A program made the position numbers and the translations under genes. From Ariolimax columbianus (taxonomy: Eukaryota > Mollusca > Gastropoda > Stylommatophora > Arionidae), in assembly GCA_036924085.1 (NCBI GenBank), contig JAVGWX010000018.1, forward strand, positions 26,114,563 through 26,178,562: DNA of 64,000 nucleotides, written 5' to 3'. Below the pieces are notes generated by a model. That model was not told the DNA's origin, did not search any database, and saw nothing but the letters and a program-made list of their open reading frames with translations. Shown in pieces: positions 9,958 through 20,834 of this stretch (positions are counted from its first letter, which is position 1; each line of letters begins with the position of its first letter).

Positions 9958-10373
9958 TTTGATTTCAAAGTTCTTTAGTATGTGTATTGCTGCTTCAACT
10001 ATGGTTGTGTCACCACCCCATCCCGCAAGCGCTCGTTGGTAGACTTCAAAATATTTTCTTATAACTATATGCTTATCTTTTACATTGAGGTAGAGATTTT
10101 TGTGCAACTACTCTTTGTTCCTATTTGAGGCAGTGGTAATACATAGCAGTTGTAAGTATGCATATTTGTCTTGACTTTGGTCACGGCTACTTGTTTAGAA
10201 TTTGTCACTGTTTTTTTTTCTCGCTTCTTTCCTCCATTGCTGAACGTTCGGTCGAGACCTGCGAGATGCAGCCGGAAGTACAATTCGCGACTGCACATTG
10301 TGGAAAAGGGTGGGGATTACATCAATACATTCTATATTGAAGCACAACAAAGTGGTTTGGACATTTCATAAGG

Positions 10374-10510
10374 ATGCAGTATGTTAAACCTACAGCGAGG
10401 TCATACTACATGGATGTGTCAATGCCACGAGTCAGAGGTCGACCCCGGCGACAAGGGGTAGAGATGACCAAAGAAACACTCCAAAAGGTGAACATGTCGG
10501 CAGCACAAGT
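10374..10510 (+). mobile_element. LINE C-terminal relic
   Basis: The frame reads MPRVRGRPRRQGVEMTKETL, which matches the RGRPRRRW-D--KETL segment found near the end of many invertebrate LINE ORFs. Nothing upstream (10000-10370) is recognisable. Confidence 0.5.
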
Positions 10511-10731
10511 CTCACACCTAGCACACACCAGAAGTCTACCTCCTATACCTCCGCAAGGCAAGAGTAGTAGGACAATAGAAGAAGAAGAAAGTTGAAGTCC
10601 TTCATTGTTGTCAACAGCTGTGAAAGAATTGGAAATTCTCCTGTCCCAAGTCATCTGCTCTCCACATGTTTCCTTTTCCTTTGTCTCGAGTTCCCTTCAA
10701 CAAATGTTTTTGGTCTCCTTCTACTTCTCTT

Positions 10732-10975
10732 GAGGCCGCGGTAGCACAGTGGTTAGTGCACTGGCTTCCCAGTCAGGCGATCAGGATTTTTTTTTCTGAT
10801 CTCAAAACGACACCCAGCCTCAGAAATTGGGTACCAGAAAAATCTGGGAAGTAAAGACGACCGGCGAGATGCTGACTACATCATCCATTATGTGCCGTGG
10901 GTTACAAAATAATATGGGCCTAACACCATTATTTCCTATGCGCCGCATGGCGGGATTGGATCTTCAGGTTTTACT
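10732..10975 (+). mobile_element. tRNA-derived SINE, family V
   Basis: The head GAGGCCGCGGTAGCACAGTG then GTTAGTGCACTGG fits a tRNA-type A box. The body (GACCGGCGAGATGCTGACTA to GTTACAAAATAATATGGGCC) recurs in antisense at 12437-12585 and 37500-37775. The B box is degraded here. Confidence 0.65.
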
Positions 10976-11640
10976 ACTTCTCTTGCCTTTAATGTCGGCA
11001 TGTCTCCCAGGGGTGATGGTGGGAAACGCTCAGTAGCAAGACCTCACACAATGGGAACGTTATGGTTACCAGCACCTGTCAAAGACTATATACTTCTGAA
11101 TGGGTCAAATATCAACAGGAATAAGACAGAAGGCTGGACACCCACTAGGTTTAGTAAATCGTAAGAAGATAACCATCAACAAACTTTCTATTAACTGCCA
11201 AATGTGAGTCCTAAAGGCAAACCAAGGAAGACACATAACAACATCACATAAGGCATGGCTCGTCAACCTTGGCACCCACTTTTATAACTTTCATGAGAAT
11301 ACATTTTCCTTACCCCAACTAAGATCTAAATTGAAGAACATTTGTGATCGTCCATTGAGTCTGTGTATTGTGGATGTTTTTAGACACCATCATCATCATT
11401 AAGTGTCATGTCCCTCGCAGAACGTCGCTCCCATTACAACCCGCCTGAAAAAACTCGATCTCTTGCCAAATATCCAGCCTGCCACAGAGTCATGCCCAGA
11501 CATTCCTTGGAATATTGGTGCCATCCCCTTCTTAGTCTGCCTCTCTTGCCCGGCACCATACTGTTCATTACCGTTCTCTGAAGACCGTTGCGTCTTTTGG
11601 CCAAATTATTTCAATTTTCTGTTTATGATTGAATTTATGA
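10976..11640. other. No gene recognised
   Basis: Short ORFs without domains. 11470-11530 (CATTCCTTGGAATATTGGTG) resembles 6183-6210 (CATTCCTGGATATCTTGGT), possibly an unclassified repeat. Confidence 0.4.
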
Positions 11641-11647
11641 ACTAGTT

Positions 11648-11890
11648 CTACTCTGTACCAAACTCTTGTCGAATGTCTGCATTCTTCTTTTTTTCGGTCG
11701 ATGGTATCCCGAGAGCCTTTCTATAACATTTCGACTCAATGGACTCGATTCTCTTCCTTGGGGTTTGAGTAATTGTCCATGCTTCACGGCCGTATGCTGT
11801 CATAGGAAAAACACAAGTTCTCAAAACTTTCACTTCTGTTGGTTTTGCTGGTATTCTGCCATATTTTTCTCAGGTTGTGTAACCTCTGTG
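11648..11890 (-). mobile_element. LINE reverse-transcriptase C-terminal relic
   Basis: The minus frame reads LRTCVFPMTAYGREAWTITQ, then RIESIESKCYRKALGIPSTE and IRQEFGTE. It is a clear match to the ...YG.E.WT... KCYR..L.I.W.. block of invertebrate LINEs, 61 codons without a stop. Its head is lost in the unrecognised AT-rich stretch 11900-12430. Confidence 0.75.
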
Positions 11891-12436
11891 TTTCCATAAT
11901 AATAATACTATATTTTAAATACAGAAGGTAATTATTTTGCTACCGCCGATCTGAAAGCTAAAATCGCCCACTATTGAACGTGAGCGCCCAAGTTGAAGTA
12001 AACTGCTTTAAGGGTCAACTGGATGAATTTAAGGAACAAAATGATAGCCTTATGCTAAATGTCATGAGGCACTGATCTGTCTAATTGAATACTAGGAGTT
12101 CAGTTCCAGTTGTACTTCTCTTGCCCTTGGTATTCCAGAACAGAGACTGCCTTGCAATGCTATCAGCTGGTTTCCTTAATGTGTGTCTGATCTAACTCCA
12201 ATGTCTTCTCACTTTTTGTTACTGTTGTCTGTCTGGTTCTTTCCATAATTCCCTACTAGTAATCCAATCCTACTATTTCAATCTTATTCTGAAGGTCTGT
12301 ACCTTTTTTAATCTGTTTTCTTTACTGTTCTCCAATGTTTCAGGGCCATTTATAACAGGACTGCCGTTACATTGGAGTTAAAGATTATGAGTTTTGTCAA
12401 ATAAAGTAAAGATTCCGTTTCATACCATGTGGTGTT

Positions 12437-12585
12437 TTAAAAATATGTTGTTAGGCCTATATTATTTGGTAACCCACGGAACATAATGGGTGATGTGGTC
12501 AGTATGACGTCAACTGCCCTTACTTCCAAGATTAGCTTACGTGCCCAATTTATGCGGGTGGGCCGACCACAGCCTGCATAAAAGA
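12437..12585 (-). mobile_element. SINE family V, partial copy
   Basis: On the minus strand GACCACATCACCCATTATGT and CGTGGGTTACCAAATAATAT match the body of the copy at 10732. It abuts the 5' end of the CR1-type LINE. Confidence 0.6.
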
Positions 12586-12612
12586 CCATGGATCTCTCGT
12601 GTTTTAGTTCAT

Positions 12613-15556
12613 TATAACTTAACGTCATTATACTGGTTTAGAAGACAAACACTAAAAGCAAACACTAAAATGATAAAGCAGAAGCAAAAAGAGGAAAACC
12701 AACAACATTACAAACTAAAATGTTTTTATGCATATGTGAGAAGCATAGTAAATAAAAGAGAAGAATTGGAACTGTATGTAGAAGAAGAAAAACCAGATAT
12801 AATAGGGTTGACAGAATCATGGACATATGAGGAGATTGCAGATAGTGAACTTGAAATTGAGGGATATACAATGTTAAGGAAAGATAGGATAATTGGAGAC
12901 AAGACTAAGGGAGGTGGCGTTTTATTATACTGTATAAATTCTGTTAATATAACGATCAAAGATTATTTATCATGTGGTAACAAAAATGAAGGTGTATGGG
13001 GAGAAATAGAAAGTGGGGGTGAAAAAACAGTGATTGGAGTGTGCTATAGATGTCCATCAAGTCAAAAAGAGGAAGATGAGGAGCTGATTAGTAGCATAGC
13101 AAAGGCAAGTAAAGGGAAATTATTATTAATGGGAGATTTCAACTATCCAGAAATAAAATGGGATATGGCAGAAGCACTTGTAGAGTCAAAACCTTTTGTT
13201 AAGTGCATAACTGACAATTTTTTAATTCAACATGTAGAAGCAGCCACCAGAGGCAAAAACATACTCGACCTAGTTTTTACCACAGAGGAAAATATGATTG
13301 AAAACATTACCGTTGGGGAACTGTTTGGCTCAAGTGACCATCAAATCATCCGTTGGGATCTTATTGCAGGGAAAGAAGTAAACATAAACACGCGAACATA
13401 CGACTACTCTAAGGCAGATGTTAAAAGGATGAAAGAGGCAGCGAACCACATAATCTGGAAAGATATTGTTGTAGGAATAGATGTTGAACAGGAGTGGGAA
13501 AGTTTTAAAACAGTTCTAGAAACGCTAAAAGAGGAATGTGTTCCATGTAGGGAGGTAAACCCCAAGCGTAAAAAGTGGATAACTAGATTTGTAGTGAAAT
13601 GTAGAAGAGCAAAAAATAAAGCAAGGAAAAAATATATAGAGGCAGGTAAATCAAAAGAAACATATGTAAAATATTTGGACAAGCAGAACATATCTCAGAA
13701 AGCGAATAAAACAGCAAAAATAGACTTTGAAAAACAACTTGCTCAGAGGATCAAGACAGACAGTAAAAGCTTCTTTTCTTATGTTAGAAATAAACAAAGA
13801 ACGAAAGACAAAGTAGGCCCTCTCATGGACAGTACAGGGAAAATAATAAGTGAGAATAAGGAGGCTGCTAATCTGCTCAATCAGTACTTTGGCACAGTCT
13901 TCACAAAGGAGGACTGCTCCGAGATCACAGAGCTTATAGATATTTTTCAAAGAGACATGGATACAGCAGGATTAAGATCAATCTGTATTACAGAGGAAAT
14001 GGTTTTTAAAAAATTGGAGGGATTGAAAGTGAATAAATGTCCAGGCCAAGATGGTATTCACCCAAAATTGCTGTATGAAATTAGAGACCAACTAGCAAAA
14101 CCATTGGCTATATTATGTTCTCAATCACTTACAAAAGGGATTGTTCCACGGGATTGGAAAGATGCAGGAGTGATCCCCTTATTCAAAAAAGGCAAAAAAT
14201 CAGATCCGGCAAATTATAGACCGGTGAGTTTAACGAGCATAGTCTGTAAATTGTTAGAGTCAATAATCAAAGAAAACATTGTAATGCATTTAGAACAATT
14301 TTATCTAATTAGAAATAGTCAGCATGGGTTTACTAGAGGGAGATCATGCTTAACAAATCTATTAGAATTCATGGAGGAGGTTACTAAAATCATAGATAAA
14401 GGGGAGCCAGTGGATGTTATTTATCTAGACTTTGCAAAGGCCTTTGATAGAGTACCTCATCAAAGATTATTTCGAAAGTTAAAATCACATGGAATAGGTG
14501 GGGAAGTTGCCAAATGGATTGAAAATTGGTTAACGGGAAGAAGGCTGAGGGTGGGCATTAATAAGGAGTACTCTGAGTGGTGTGAAGTGAAAAGTGGTGT
14601 GCCACAGGGCTCGGTTTTGGGACCAATTTTGTTCTTGATATATATAAATGATTTGGACATTGATATGAGATCCATGATTGCAAAATTTGCTGATGACACA
14701 AAACTATGCAGTAGTGTCTCATCTAAAGCAGAAGTGGATATATTGATGTCGGATTTAGATAAAATTCGAGAATGGTCTGTAAGCTGGCAAATGGAGTTTA
14801 ATGTAGATAAATGTACAGTCATCCACATGGGTAGATCCAATATGGAACATAATTACAGAATGGGAGAAAACAATATTAGAAAGATAGATAAGGAAAGGGA
14901 CTTAGGGGTTATAATAGATCATACAGGAAAGGTAAGTGAGCAAGTTAAGGTAGCAGTGAAAAAGGCAAATGCAATGTTAGGTATGATAAAAAGAAATATT
15001 AAACATAGGAGCAAGGAAGTGATCGTCAAACTGTATAAAGCTTTAGTTAGACCTAGATTGGAGTACTGTGTAAAGGTGTGGAGTCCTTATCATAGAAGGG
15101 ACATAAACATGCTAGAAAGAATTAAAAAAAGAGCGACAAAGATGATAGTGGGATTCCAGAATTACAGTTATGAGGAACGACTCAGAAAAACCGGCCTACA
15201 GTGTCTCGAAGAGAGAAGAATTCGTGGTGACTTAATACAGGTTTATAAGATGATCAGAGGAATCGATAAATTAGACTATAACAAGTTTTTTAAAATATAG
15301 CCACCTACAATAACACAAGGGCATAGCTACAAGCTGACTAAAGAGAGGTCCAGGTTAGATATTAGGAAATATTATTTTAGTCAGATAGTGGTGTCTGCTT
15401 GGAATGCATTGCCAGGGGAGGTAGTGGAGGCAGGGACAGTTAATGCATTTAAGAATAAACTGGATGCGCATAGCTTTTAGAGCAAGGTGATGTAAATGTA
15501 ACTGGTTGTATACAGACTCTGCAGGGTCTTCTAAACCAGTATAAAGACGTTAAGTT
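12613..15556 (+). mobile_element. CR1-group LINE, nearly full-length
   Basis: One long ORF (12670-15480) is followed by a short 3' UTR ending ACTGGTTGTATACAGACTCT, then CTTCTAAACCAGTATAAAGA and CGTTAAGTTAAG, the terminus shared by six other fragments in the window. At the 5' side, 12613-12645 is an inverted copy of that terminus (AACTTAACGTCATTATACTG). The copy is joined tail-to-tail to another at 15557. Confidence 0.88.
12670..15480 (+). pseudogene. CR1-type endonuclease-reverse transcriptase ORF with one in-frame amber
   Basis: I chose ATG 12670 because upstream in-frame sequence is antisense SINE and LINE tail. The APE endonuclease shows IIGLTESW (~45), LLMGDFNYPEIKWD (~152) and SSDHQIIRWDL (~221). 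The reverse transcriptase shows GQDGIHPKLL, YRPVSLTSIVCKLLE, QHGFTRGRSCLTNL, YLDFAKAFDRVPH (~585), SGVPQGSVLGPILF (~642) and AKFADDTKL (~671), so all catalytic Asp residues are present. The frame stops at TAG 15298-15300. The same frame then continues with [17 protein letters not shown] and [13 protein letters not shown] to TAG 15480. The copy at 57503 has CAG at that site, so a C-to-T change made the stop. About 936 residues in all, within the size range of CR1-group proteins. Confidence 0.9.
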
Positions 15557-17531
15557 AAGACTCCGCAGAGTCTGTGTACAACCAGTTTCATTTACATCTC
15601 CTTGCTCTAAAAGCTATGCGCATCCAATATATTCTTAAATGCATTAACTGTCCCTGCCTCCACTACCTCTCGTGGCAATGCATTCCAAGCATTCGCCACT
15701 CTCCGACTTAAAAAAATATTTCCTAATATCTAATCTGGACCTCTCTTTAGTCAACTTGTAGCTATGCCTTGTTGTTCTTGTGGGTGGCTGTATTTTAAAA
15801 AAAAACTTGTTATAGTCTAATTTATCCATTCCTCTGATCATCTTATAAACCTGTATTAAGTCACCACGAATTCTTCTCTCTTCTAGACACTGTAGGCCGG
15901 TTTTTCTGAGTTTTCCTCATAACTGTAATTCTGGAATCCCCCTATCAGCTTTGTCGCTCTTTTTCGTATTTTTTCCAGCATGTTTATATCCCCTCAATGA
16001 TAAGGACTCCACACCTGGACACAGTACTCCAATCTAGGTCTAACTAATGCTTTATACAGTTTGACTATCACTTCCTTGCTCCTATGTTTAATATTTCTTT
16101 TTATCATACCTAATATTGCATTTGCCTTTTTCACTGCTACCTGAACTTGCTCACTCACCTTACCTGTATCTTCTTCTTCTTCTTCTTCTTCGTACGCAGT
16201 TAGACAGTAACCATTATTTTTTCGAAAAAAGCGGCGGTCATCCTGAGGCTGTCACCACTGCCATAGAGCTTGTCTTGCAGTTCCATTGGTGATGGCCACA
16301 TCTGCTCTCTCTGATCCTCGTATGTCGGGCAGTTCTGCAGCAGATGTTCAGCGGTCATTTTGCCAGTACTGCACGGGCATTCATCGGTACCACCTATCTT
16401 CAATTTGTTGAATAGGTGGTACCTCAGTCTATTGTGGCCAGTGCGAAGTCTAAAGACAACGACCTGCTCTTTTCGGTTCAACTGGTAATAGGCATCGTTT
16501 TTGGTGTATCCAGTATGTTCGGTTTCCCATTTGGTCATGTATCTGGCTTTGATAAGCCGTTTTGACTCTTCGTACGTCATACTAGTATCTGTTTGTGGTA
16601 GTCTTGCACCTTCTTTTGCCAGTCTGTCTGCCTCCTCGTTGCCCTGGATGTTGCAGTGTGATGGGACCCACTGTACCACTACCCTTTTTGGTGCGGACTG
16701 CTGGCGCAGTTTGCAGAGTGCTGCTCTTAAGTCATTAAGCTCAGTGTTTTTCTGGCTTTTTAGCGCTGTGACTACGGCGAGAGCATCTGTAAGCAGGACT
16801 ATATGGCTTTCATTTTCATTGTGTGTCACCATTTCTTCCACTGCCGCCCTCAGTGCCTCCGCCTCCGCTCTGAAATTGCTTGTGTACTTACCAGTAGCGA
16901 ATGACAGTGTTATTTTTCTGCCATTTGGTAGGTTCAGGAATGCTCCTGCCCCTCCGTTCTGTGTAGTGTTTGTTACAGAACCGTCGGTGTATGCATGGGT
17001 CCAGTCCATGCTTGGGTAGCTTTTCGATATAAAGCTTAGGGTAGTATCTCTCCTTTCTTTTTCAGTCTGGCAGTTTTTGTTTCCAATACCTGGTATATTT
17101 TCTACCACCTCTGGAAATATATCCTGCCTCCGGGTAGGTTTTCGTACAGTGGTGATGGGTTTTGGTGTTGTTAGTGCGTTTATGGGATCTTCGTGCATCT
17201 TTGCTTTGGCTATTTCTGCAAAGTTTCTCCGCTTTAGTTTCCCATTTCCCAAATTGTTTAGTCTCTGGTGCATTGGATGGTCAGTCAGTCTTCGGAGTTT
17301 CTCTGACTGCAGCTGGGCTCTGCAGTCTCTTCTATCGGTCATGGATTGCAGTTTTGTAATCTTTTCAAGTTCTACAATTGGCGTTGACTTCATGCCTCCT
17401 GTTATAACTCTCATGGCTTGGTTTTGAAGTTTGACCTTACCTGTATGATCTATTATTACCCCTAGGTCCCTTTCCTTATCTATCTTTCTAATACTGTTCT
17501 CTCCCATTCTTTAATTATGTTCCATTATGGA
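15557..17531 (-). mobile_element. Second CR1 copy, tail-to-tail with the first, split by an I/Nimb-like insertion
   Basis: 15557-16170 matches the CR1 3' region in antisense (GTAAACCTGTATTAAG region, ~65-codon open piece at 15644-15841). After the inserted element the homology resumes at 17436 (GATCTATTATTACCCCTAGG) and ends near 17531. The last ~30 nt of the CR1 terminus are missing at the junction with the first copy. Confidence 0.85.
16171..17435 (-). mobile_element. I/Nimb-like LINE, 5'-truncated, with RNase H domain
   Basis: The minus frame starts inside CR1 sequence (MGENSIRKIDKERDLGVIID), then switches at 17435 to LQNQAMRVITGGMKSTPI, a LINE post-RT region. RNase H follows: WTHAYTDGSVTNTTQNGGAG (Asp of YTDGS), NFRAEAEALRAAVEEM (Glu), IVLLTDALAVVTAL (Asp), VQWVPSHCNIQGNEEADRLA (His and Asp). 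It ends with a Cys/His segment (CPCSTGKMTAEHLLQNCPTY). The stop is at ~16200, and the element ends TGCGTACGAAGAAGAAG. Flanks repeat ACCTTACCTGTAT, a 13-bp target-site duplication. The 435-codon ORF (16200-17507) is therefore a chimera of two transposons, not a host gene. Probably the same family as the 18S-inserted LINE, but the compared parts do not overlap. Confidence 0.9.
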
Positions 17532-17597
17532 TGCTGTCAGGCCACGGATTTGACTGGAATTCACACTATTCAACAACTTACACTTGTGTTTTCATCA

Positions 17598-17698
17598 CGC
17601 TCCGGACGTGAGGCTAGCTACTGCAACCAGCCACTTAATGTCCCTTTCAGGGCGCACAAAAGAGTAAACCTACTCATTGTGGGCATTCAAAACAAACA
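17598..17698 (+). mobile_element. Family X, 3' fragment
   Basis: GCTACTGCAACCAGCCACTT, CCTTTCAGGGCGCACAAAAG and CTCATTGTGGGCATTCAAAA match the X terminus. 5'-truncated. Confidence 0.75.
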
Positions 17699-17874
17699 CG
17701 CATTCGTGTTTTAGCGAACATATTGTGGTTTTCCATTTGTATTAGTCAGTTCGTTCATTTTGTGGTGTTTGCCTTTTGATTATCCTGGCATTGTCATCGG
17801 TTTAAAAAAAAAATATTTAGGCTACCAGGGTCCAGTGCACATGACTGAACTTTGTGAGATTCTCACCCTGTTTG

Positions 17875-18118
17875 CTGACAGTGCTTGTTTTGGTCAGGCT
17901 GAAAATTTACTAACAGGCCAATAATGGACAAACACATCGCCCGGGAGAGATTGGGCTCTGTTTGGTTACAACATGTCCATGACACATCGCTCACATCCTG
18001 AGTGATGTCCCTATGACTTCTTGGGGTTACTGTAAAAACAAGACAAAACAAGAAGTAGAAAAAAACTGGTTGTGCACAGACTCTGCAGAGTCTTCTAAAC
18101 CAGTACAATGACGTTAAG
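17875..18118 (+). mobile_element. SINE-like family Z with CR1 3' tail
   Basis: The body (GGGAGAGATTGGGCTCTG, ACACATCGCTCACATCCTGA, GGGGTTACTGTAAAAAC) also occurs at 61140-61412. Both copies end in the CR1 terminus (CAGACTCTGCAGAGTCTTCT then AAACCAGTACAATGACG). No tRNA head is visible. Sharing the LINE tail suggests CR1 machinery mobilises it. Confidence 0.65.
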
Positions 18119-18194
18119 CTAAGTCAAGGTGTAATTGACTACTACTCCATGGGATAACACAGAAGAGAAAGATGCTAACCCAAACTGGAGAATG

Positions 18195-18335
18195 CCATGG
18201 AAAGGCAGGCCAAATGAAATGGAAAGGCAGGCCAAATGAAATGGAAAGGCAGGCCAAATGAAATGGAAAGGCAGGCCAAATGAAATGGAAAGCCAGGCCA
18301 AATGAAATGGAAAGCCAGGCCAAATGAAATGGAAT
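18195..18335. repeat. 21-bp tandem repeat, about 7 units
   Basis: Units AATGGAAAGGCAGGCCAAATG, with GGAAAGC replacing GGAAAGG in the last units. The minus frames FPFHLACLSISFGL are by-products, since 21 is a multiple of three. Confidence 0.95.
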
Positions 18336-18714
18336 GGCAATACTTCAAAGAATACATGAAAACATCATCAATCAATCCACATTTTTTTTCAGCCCCCAGT
18401 GGAGAATATGTGTTTAGCAAATGCATGTGACCTTCAAATGCTGACCTGTCAAAATATATTAACGTTTTTGTTGCTTTAATTTTCTATAATATTGAATAGC
18501 CAACTCCCCCTTAGTTGACGCTTACAACATGTTTGGCAGGTTTATAGCTCTACTATTCTTTGCTCCCCCTTCAGGCGTGGTAACACTTGAATGAAACATC
18601 ACCATGATACCCAGACACAAAACAAAAAAACAGGAATGGAAAGAATCAGTTTAAGTTAAAGTTGGAGTGATAACAATCAGTGATCTGTGACAAAGACAGC
18701 TGCAATAACCAATA

Positions 18715-18945
18715 CAGCTAGAGATTGGGCAGAGAAAGTGAAGATGGATAAGACACACTCTCAAAAATAAAACTTACAATTCAACCAGATATGTACTGAA
18801 TTGGAACTCACAGAGAAAGTGGAGAGACCAAAGAGCACCAGGTAAAATATAGTTGAAGAAGATAAGCAGTTGGAGTCTCACGGGTGAAACTCAAGAAAAC
18901 AGTCCCCTAAAAAAGAATTGGCAGAGAGCAGCCATTTCAGAAACT
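18715..18945 (+). mobile_element. LINE C-terminal relic
   Basis: Frames read RKWRWIRHTLRKP, then GTHRESGETKEHQ and LEEDKQLESHG, a frameshifted version of the KRKWRWIGHTLRK ... KRGRPK.TWRRDLE.D block of invertebrate LINEs. 18430-18714 has no recognisable content. Confidence 0.55.
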
Positions 18946-18949
18946 ATGT

Positions 18950-19600
18950 TTCAAGAAGATTCAGAAGAATGAAGTCAGTGAGTCATGGGAGTGGTACAAA
19001 TATCTTCTTCTTTAGCGTTTGTTCTGAAAAGGATGTTGTGACATTGTGTCATGTTTACAGCGAGACTGACATTTCGGCCCGATACATCTGGTTACAACCG
19101 GTTACAAATATGAAAACTGTTACAAATTATTGTTAAAAACAAAAAAAAACTATCATCACATCATTTTCCCCATTGCTGGAGACTGGACGCGATTCATTAT
19201 ATGACTGAAGATATATAAGATGCATGCCTTGACAGTCTGCACACAGTGTGCAGGCTATGTTTATATTTCATCTTCGATAGAAACAATCTAGGTCCATACT
19301 GTCCTTCACATTAGTAAATTGGTATCTTTACTTTGGCAATATGCTCTATTAAAAGACCATTAAATCACAATTTGACCAATAAAATGGACAAGATTACAAA
19401 TGCAGCAAATTAACTGTAACATTTAACCTTGACTGTTTTTGTGTTTCAAAGTTAGATCATAAAATATTTCGCTGTACAGGAATGTTTTGACCTCGCACGT
19501 TTTAATTTTTAAAAAGAAAAAAGACAAACAGTAATCAAACCTGACAATGAAAATATCATGGCAAAAAGATATATGTGTGACTAATGTTGTCTGAAGCTAC
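18950..19600. other. No gene recognised
   Basis: AT-rich intergenic sequence; only short ORFs. Confidence 0.5.
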
Positions 19601-19756
19601 TATTGGTGAGATCTTCACTCTTGATGGATTCTCTTTGGTATCCTGGGGTGTTGTAAAGAAGGTGGACCTGTGTTATACTGGCTGTAGTGCAAGGCTGGGA
19701 TTATCACCACTACATAAATCACAGTGCTGATCCCCAACTTGTTGGCAAATAAATAA

Positions 19757-20545
19757 GCAGTATGTCTGACAACTACAATTCCATGACAAATAGCAGTATG
19801 TATGACAACTACAAAACCATGACAAATAACACTATGTATGACAACTACCATACTATGACAAATACAAGTATGTCTGACAACTACAATACCATGACAAATA
19901 GAAGTATGTCTGGCAACTACAATACCATGACAAATAGCAGTATGTCTGACATGACAACTATGATACCATGACAAATAGAAGTATGTATGACAACTACAAA
20001 ACCATGACAAATAGCAGTATGTATGACAACTACCATACCATGACAAATACAAGTATGTCTGACAACTACAATACCATGATAAATAGAAGTATGTCTGGCA
20101 ACTACAATACCGTGACAAATAGCAGTATGTCTGACATGACAACTACGATACCATGACAAATAGAAGTATGTATGACAACTACAATAGCATGACAAATAGT
20201 AGTATGTCTGACAACTTAACTTAACGTTTTTATGCTGGTTTAGAAGACTCATCAGAGTCTGTATACAACCAGTTTCTTGGAGGGTGGTTAACTGATGTGC
20301 GCGTCCATATTAATAGACTCAAACACTAGAGCGAAGTAGACTCGCATTCTGTTAGCCACCATCTATGCTGCTTTTAACAAACCACCTTACCATGGCCGGT
20401 GTTATGCCATGCTGTCACACAGTTAGTCATCACTTACGGCATGTAGTATGTCTGACAACTAAAAACCATGACAAATAGTAGTATGTATGACAACTACAAT
20501 ACCATGACAAATAACACTGTCTCATGACTACAATACCATGACAAA
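19757..20545. repeat. 36-bp tandem array with a five-unit higher-order repeat, split by a SINE-like insertion
   Basis: The monomer is close to AGTATGTCTGACAACTACAA followed by TACCATGACAAATAGC. Monomers differ in order (NYN, NYK, NYH in translation), and the fifth is 41 bp because of an extra ATGAC. The five-monomer block (~185 bp) occurs twice in tandem. The array is interrupted at 20216-20445 and resumes to ~20545. The in-frame peptide (MSDNYNTMTN-like) and its antisense are by-products. Confidence 0.93.
20216..20445 (-). mobile_element. SINE-like element W with CR1 tail inserted in the 36-bp array
   Basis: The minus strand ends AAACTGGTTGTATACAGACT then CTTCTAAACCAGCATAAAAA and CGTTAAGTTAAG, the CR1 terminus. 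Its 5' part (ACACCGGCCATGGTAAGG) is unlike Z. TAGTATGTCTGACAAC lies on both sides, consistent with a target-site duplication, though the array itself repeats this sequence. Confidence 0.6.
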
Positions 20546-20560
20546 CAGCTTATCAATATC

Positions 20561-20687
20561 TTAGGTAATAGTGTGTAACTCATCTGAGACAGAAGATTCT
20601 CTAGCTGATGGTATTTCACATTCCATCATTTTTACAGACAAAACACGTTCTGAAGGAACTGTAGCCTTCTTGGTGTGAAAGAAGACT
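20561..20687 (-). other. Possible alternative 3' exon of the F-BAR gene
   Basis: TTTCTAG at 20688-20694 could be an acceptor. Starting with one base A, the frame reads VFFHTKKATVPSERVLSV then MECEIPSARESSVSDELHTI and a stop at 20561. The Ser/Glu-rich tail looks protein-like and lies 2 kb downstream of the last assigned exon. No matching phase-2 donor was found in exon 11, so this is a weak suggestion. Confidence 0.2.
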
Positions 20688-20834
20688 CTAGAAACAATAC
20701 TCTCACCCCACCCCCGGCATATATGATACAGGAATAAAAGTTGAATAATTTGTTTTAAGAAGGTAATAGAGAAATACTTTACATTTCTTTCTGAAAGCAG
20801 CACAAATAGACATCAACGTTTTGTAAAACAACAT

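Noticed and set aside
9173..10107. ORFs of up to 212 codons (HLAHSAQ and RVSQMREL repeats)
   Set aside because: Products of a minisatellite. Unit lengths of 25 and 27 bp shift the frame and no start context or flank supports a gene.
16501..17427. Plus ORFs of 172 and 116 codons
   Set aside because: Antisense shadows of the RNase H frame.
18114..18426. Minus ORFs with FHFIWPAFP repeats
   Set aside because: By-product of the 21-bp tandem repeat.
19615..20252. Minus ORFs with YLSWYCSCQTY repeats, resembling a Cys-rich secreted protein
   Set aside because: They translate the 36-bp array in antisense, and the 41-bp monomers and inserted element break them. No signal peptide.
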